In this document: positions 59,977-64,000 of the stretch, piece by piece
How positions within the stretch are numbered: position 1 is the first letter of the stretch
Layout of the letters: each line of letters starts with the position of its first letter
Source: Takakia lepidozioides
Taxonomy: Eukaryota > Streptophyta > Takakiopsida > Takakiales > Takakiaceae
Length of the DNA: 64,000 nt
Reading direction: 5' to 3'
NCBI GenBank assembly: GCA_030704615.1
Contig: CM060731.1
Location: forward strand, 7,070,001 to 7,134,000
Translations under genes and position numbers: made by a program
Notes under the pieces: generated by a model
The model's database searches: none
What the model saw: only the letters and a program-made list of their open reading frames with translations
What the model was told of the DNA's origin: nothing

Positions 59977-62342
59977 TTATTGATGCTTCACACCGAGTGT
60001 TTGCAACTTCTGGTTACAGAGGATGTAGGGTCGGCCTGAGCTTGAGAATCTGCACATCGCCATAGCCCATAACTCATCAATCACCCAATGACTGCGACAA
60101 AAGATTGATTTAACTAAATTATCAGGTTGACTGAGGCTTCTCCAAATGTGAAGGGTCAAAATCAGCATGTCAAAGCAAATTATTACCCTGCCAGAAAAGT
60201 GAGCTCAAGTTCTAGTTGGCTACATGGCACTTGCTTCACCAACAGCATTTTCCAGTAACAAATATGACCTCAGGAGAGATTTGAGTCTGCAACTAACCTG
60301 GAAGGGACAGAGCTATTAGGGTAAAACTTGCTAATCAGGTCCACGAGCTCCTTCTCAGTAAAGACCCGTTCATAGCATATGTATCGGCCAGATGCATCAG
60401 GCACCTCAAATGCAGAAATGTGAGCTTCGACCACATCCTCCACATGCGCATATGCGAACAAACCACTTTGTGGAAGCTCTTGCACCCCTGCTCACACGGA
60501 CAATTCACCTTTTTTTTCAGTTCATATTCATACACACTATGTCATATAAATGAGGAGGATGAAATCTTGTAAGATATCAAGTTGTCAAGCTTGTCCCACA
60601 AAAATCCACGCTCCCACTTCGGATGGAGAAGAGCTGCAGAGATGAGGGGTAAAATAAACTGAGGAAATGAGCGAAAGAGGAAGCTCACAGACAGAGAGCC
60701 AAGGACGAACCCTTAAGACAAGAGACAACACTTTGCTCAGAAGGAAAGAGACTGACAGTGCTAGCTCAATGGAAACTACCACCATCTTGTACAGCACATG
60801 AACAATTTTTCACATGACATTACAGAAGAACGAATGGATCGAGATGAAGTCTATGCCTGGAAGGTGAAAAGAAACACACCTTTGAGGTAAGTCAGAATAG
60901 ACTGGCTGGTGCTCATGACTTTGGGGCCCAACACAATTGCAGGATTAATAACCACCATATCCAGGCCTCTATCGGTTGCCAAAGACCATGCTGCCTTCTC
61001 AGCCTTGGTTTTTGAAAGAGGGCCCCATAGCTGCATTAGGGACAAGAAGACAACTATGTCAGCACTCACAACCTAGGTAACATCGCAGATAAGCCAATCA
61101 ACAATGTCTAGGAAACTGATATGATGGACTTCAACCAGCCATGGGCTGTGCAAGCCAAGAGCTCCTCTAGCTACGTAGCCTCAAGAATAAGTTCGTCCCA
61201 TGCCAACTGAGCACGCATGAGTTACAGCAATTAAGGGACTAGGCATGCTTGCATACCTTTTTTGATCGACAAAATTCCAAATTGCTCCAACATTTTTCAT
61301 CAATAGACTTTTCCATTTGTCGTTGATTGTCCCAGACCATCGCTGACAGTGATGATGTTAAGATCAGCCGTTTCACGAAGGAGTTCGCACATGCCTCCAC
61401 AACATTCAGAGTTCCTCGCACTTCGATATCCACCATCTCAGACTGCCATAATTAGCAGATAATGGTGTCAGAATGAGAAAAACGCCAAACAAAGTCAGAC
61501 AGCATCCGAATATGAGTTCTGAAGATGCTAAGTCCCAAATGTGAGTCTAAACCTTCCCGTTTCCAGAGGTGAATCCTTGACCTTCAAAGGGGAGGTAAGC
61601 ATTTTAGTTCCACAATGCTATAATGGCAACTCGTAGCCTACAAGAAAAGATTTCAAATGGTAAATCACCCCAGCACTGCGAAAGGCATGATTTGAAATCA
61701 AATGACATTCTTCCTGAAGGAAGAAGAGAGCGGAATAGGTACACAGACAACTCACTGGATAGTTGGAAAGAAGGTCGCTGGGCGATGAGGTATGGAATAC
61801 CCCATCACAGCCCATGACCACTTCGGCCAAGCTCCCGTAGTCGAGAAGGTCGGCATTTGTGAGATTCAACCGCTGCTCAGCACCGGGAAGTGCCATCCAT
61901 GCAGCTGCTTCATCTGCACTCCACCCATGGCAGCCTCTTAATCCTGTCCTCCCACTACCTATCTGAACAAAGCAAGTATCATTGCACCAACTCGAATTGT
62001 AGAGCTAGCTTAGAGCCACCATCAAATACTGCATGTAATATGACCTACCAAAGCTTCCATAGTTGCAAGAAATAGTTGAAGGCCGAAGCTGATAGGTACA
62101 TCCTACCCTACGTTTCCACCAACCAGACTTATCAAGCTTTGGACTGAGGGTATAGCCGAAGAAGGGTTACCAGTGGAGGTCCGAATCGTGGAGCGAACAC
62201 TGTATCCTTTCGCCAGCAACATCCGAACTAGCCAGGAGCCCAAAAGCCCCCAGCTTCCCGTTACGCAGACATGCATCCCTTTCCCACTCACGGCGGGATC
62301 ACCCACTGCCCTCTCATTGTCGAGAAATTCCCACACACCCAT
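59977..62342 (-). CDS. Cinnamoyl-CoA reductase-like extended SDR, six exons
   Basis: NAD(P)-dependent short-chain dehydrogenase of the CCR/DFR-like (SDR108E) group; relatives reduce cinnamoyl-CoA esters or related phenolics. Exons: 62342-62171, 61913-61756, 61442-61257, 61030-60880, 60487-60298 and 60049-59977. All are GT-AG and in phase, giving 309 residues. The Rossmann loop TGSWGLLGSWLVRMLLAKGY is near residue 27. Then come ALPGAEQRLNLTNADLLDYG, CDGVFHTSSPSD, EVRGTLNVVEACA, LILTSSLSAMVWD, SKTKAEKAAWSLATDRGLDM, INPAIVLGP, LFAYAHVEDVVEAHI and GRYICYERVFTEKELVDLI. The CCR signature NWYCY and the catalytic Tyr of YxxxK are not seen: the aligned stretch is LWGPLSK. That places it with CCR-like proteins of uncertain activity. 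The last exon is short and the least certain. Confidence 0.88.
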
Positions 62343-64000
62343 TCTTCTGTAGTGTATATACGTGTGCGTTCCTCCCGAAATGGGCTCAAAGAATGGAGAC
62401 CCAGAACCTCCAATCCAATCGGACAGGAGTCTACTGCAGAGAGGATCTAGCAATCAGCAGGTAGCGACTCCAAAGTGCATATTCATTTATCCTTTGCAAA
62501 GAGACTCAGACACTTCCAGTCCTCTTTCAGGTCTCCCCTGCAGCTTTTGGGGGAGGCGTCGTAACGAATAGATAGGGAGAGAGACAGAGAGTCAATATAC
62601 GATGTCTGTCAAAGACTCCACAGGGTTTCATCAACCCACTTCTGAGTCCTTCAACAAAATCTGACAGACTCACACACTGAGTGATTGAGAGAGCTTCCAA
62701 GTAATATACAGGCCGAGAGAGAGAGAGGGAGAGAACGAGAGAGAGAAGCTGGCTACAGAGTTGTCAATTAAGACGGCATTTAGTTAACGCGTGGAGTCAA
62801 CCTGGTCACAAGCATACTTGTGGACACCAAGTCTCCCCTCGCTGCATTGACCTGCACCTCAAACGTCGCTCTTGATGATGCCCACCTGCCGATCTCACGC
62901 CGCCATAGCTCCAGCACATGTTTGATGAGCCTCATTATTATCATCCCAAACACAGATATTTCTGTTTGGGATAGATTCACACTGTATACATCTCATAAGT
63001 ATCTCCACTTTGAGGTTCTTGTATCTCCTCTTCTACAGGGTCTTTGACAGAGTTCATGGATGTGTACATCTTACTAACTTCTATGGATTGTCATTGGTAA
63101 TATTGATATATTGTTTGATTGATAAGCTTTGGGTATCAATGTTCAATGTTTGGGTGGAGGGTGGTTGAAAGCACCCAACTTGTAAAACATTATTCACTAT
63201 GTGCGGCCGGCCTTTCGTACAACCCGTTGTGGGGTTCGGATAAGGTCGTGTTGAGTGTGGAATGTGATTGATTGATTGTTGGTCGATGGATCGATGGCCG
63301 ATGAAAAATTTGGTGTGCCGTACAATAGAAACTCACATGAGTATTTTTATTGCGTTTTTTCATTAGATTTTTTTTTTAAAAAACTACTTAGGTGTCCTTG
63401 TCGGTCTACCCTTATTACCCCTGGCTCAGGATTTTTTCTTTTTTCTTTTTTTTTCAGGATTGCTTATATGGGGATGTAGATATGAGGCCATGTAATAACT
63501 TTTCTGTGCCACATTATATATTCGCATTGTTTTATATTTTCCAGCCTTCATGGATGAGAGGGTCTAGTCCTCTCTCAGACGGAAGTTGAGTTCATGGATG
63601 ACAAAAGTTTAGACGAAATCGGTATTACAATACATCCAACGGTGCGTAACAAGCTTCAACAGATCTAACGGCCATAAACAGTGAATTAGGTGATTGGGCC
63701 ATTATGCCCATTCTCTTTACAATATAAAATCCATTAAAATTCATTATTTTTTGTTTGTGGAAAATTCAAAGTATCAAAACCCCCTCTGGACTTGGAATGT
63801 GATTGTTTATTGTAGGAATTGGGTCATTGACCTGCTTACGCTGTAGTGTGGGTCAACCTTCTGTATTGGGAAGGAACCAACAAAAAAAAAGTATGACGCC
63901 TCCTGAAGGGAGCGTAAATTATGGTGTCTCATGACCCCCAAGGGCTACTGCCTTACGACGGGAAGGTGGACACCTTTGCGACACCAATGGTGGATTGAAC
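62343..64000. other. Upstream flank of the reductase-like gene to the window end
   Basis: Contains the putative promoter and 5'UTR of the minus-strand reductase, with a GA-rich stretch at about 62715-62750. From 63180 onward the text (ggcctttcgtacaacccgtt, then tgattgattgattg) resembles repetitive 3' ends of non-LTR elements, but no coding part is present. No gene is supported. Confidence 0.35.

Overview
This window looks like nuclear DNA of a land plant. A seed-free vascular plant (fern-like) is my best guess. The grounds are plant-type genes with GT-AG introns, an intronless DYW-class PPR editing factor, a plastid RETICULATA-family gene, a cinnamoyl-CoA-reductase-like gene, and very heavy nesting of retrotransposons and CACTA transposons. 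The species cannot be fixed from the sequence alone.

Host genes. The left 17.5 kb is mostly genic: alpha-tubulin (4 exons, 4053-5781, +), a RETICULATA-related plastid membrane protein (6612-7850, +), SRP14 (3 exons, 9535-10339, +) and an 863-residue PPR-DYW protein (14894-17485, +). The right end holds a decayed chalcone-isomerase-like gene (52300-54495, -), a MULE/FAR1-type transposase remnant (56990-58510, -) and a six-exon cinnamoyl-CoA-reductase-like SDR (59977-62342, -). Several short stretches with exon-like character could not be named.

The middle, about 19.5-51.2 kb, is a nest of mobile elements. A gag fragment (20445-21007, +) is interrupted by a chromodomain Ty3/gypsy element (21021-25131, -; one LTR visible). 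That element abuts a LINE (25132 to about 39482, +), which was itself hit by two non-autonomous CACTA elements. CACTA-1 (27064-30381) is flanked by CTC/CTC and CACTA-2 (34853-39034) by CGT/CGT. CACTA-2 carries a captured PPR fragment. From 39690 to 51150 lies a 5'-truncated non-LTR element (-) with RNase H, a CCHC finger and a restriction-like endonuclease, plus a possible PCIF1-like methyltransferase domain. It is bounded by a 13-bp direct repeat.

Inside that block sits the most interesting object: a Ty3/gypsy-type element (about 42.0-50.8 kb, -). Its polyprotein carries a cytosine-5 DNA methyltransferase domain of DRM/DNMT3-like layout between protease and integrase. A PHD-finger remnant follows the integrase, and no reverse transcriptase is recognisable between gag and integrase. 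The element is broken by frameshifts and stops, but the methyltransferase catalytic motifs are still legible. A second gag copy of the same family is the 20.4-21.0 kb fragment.
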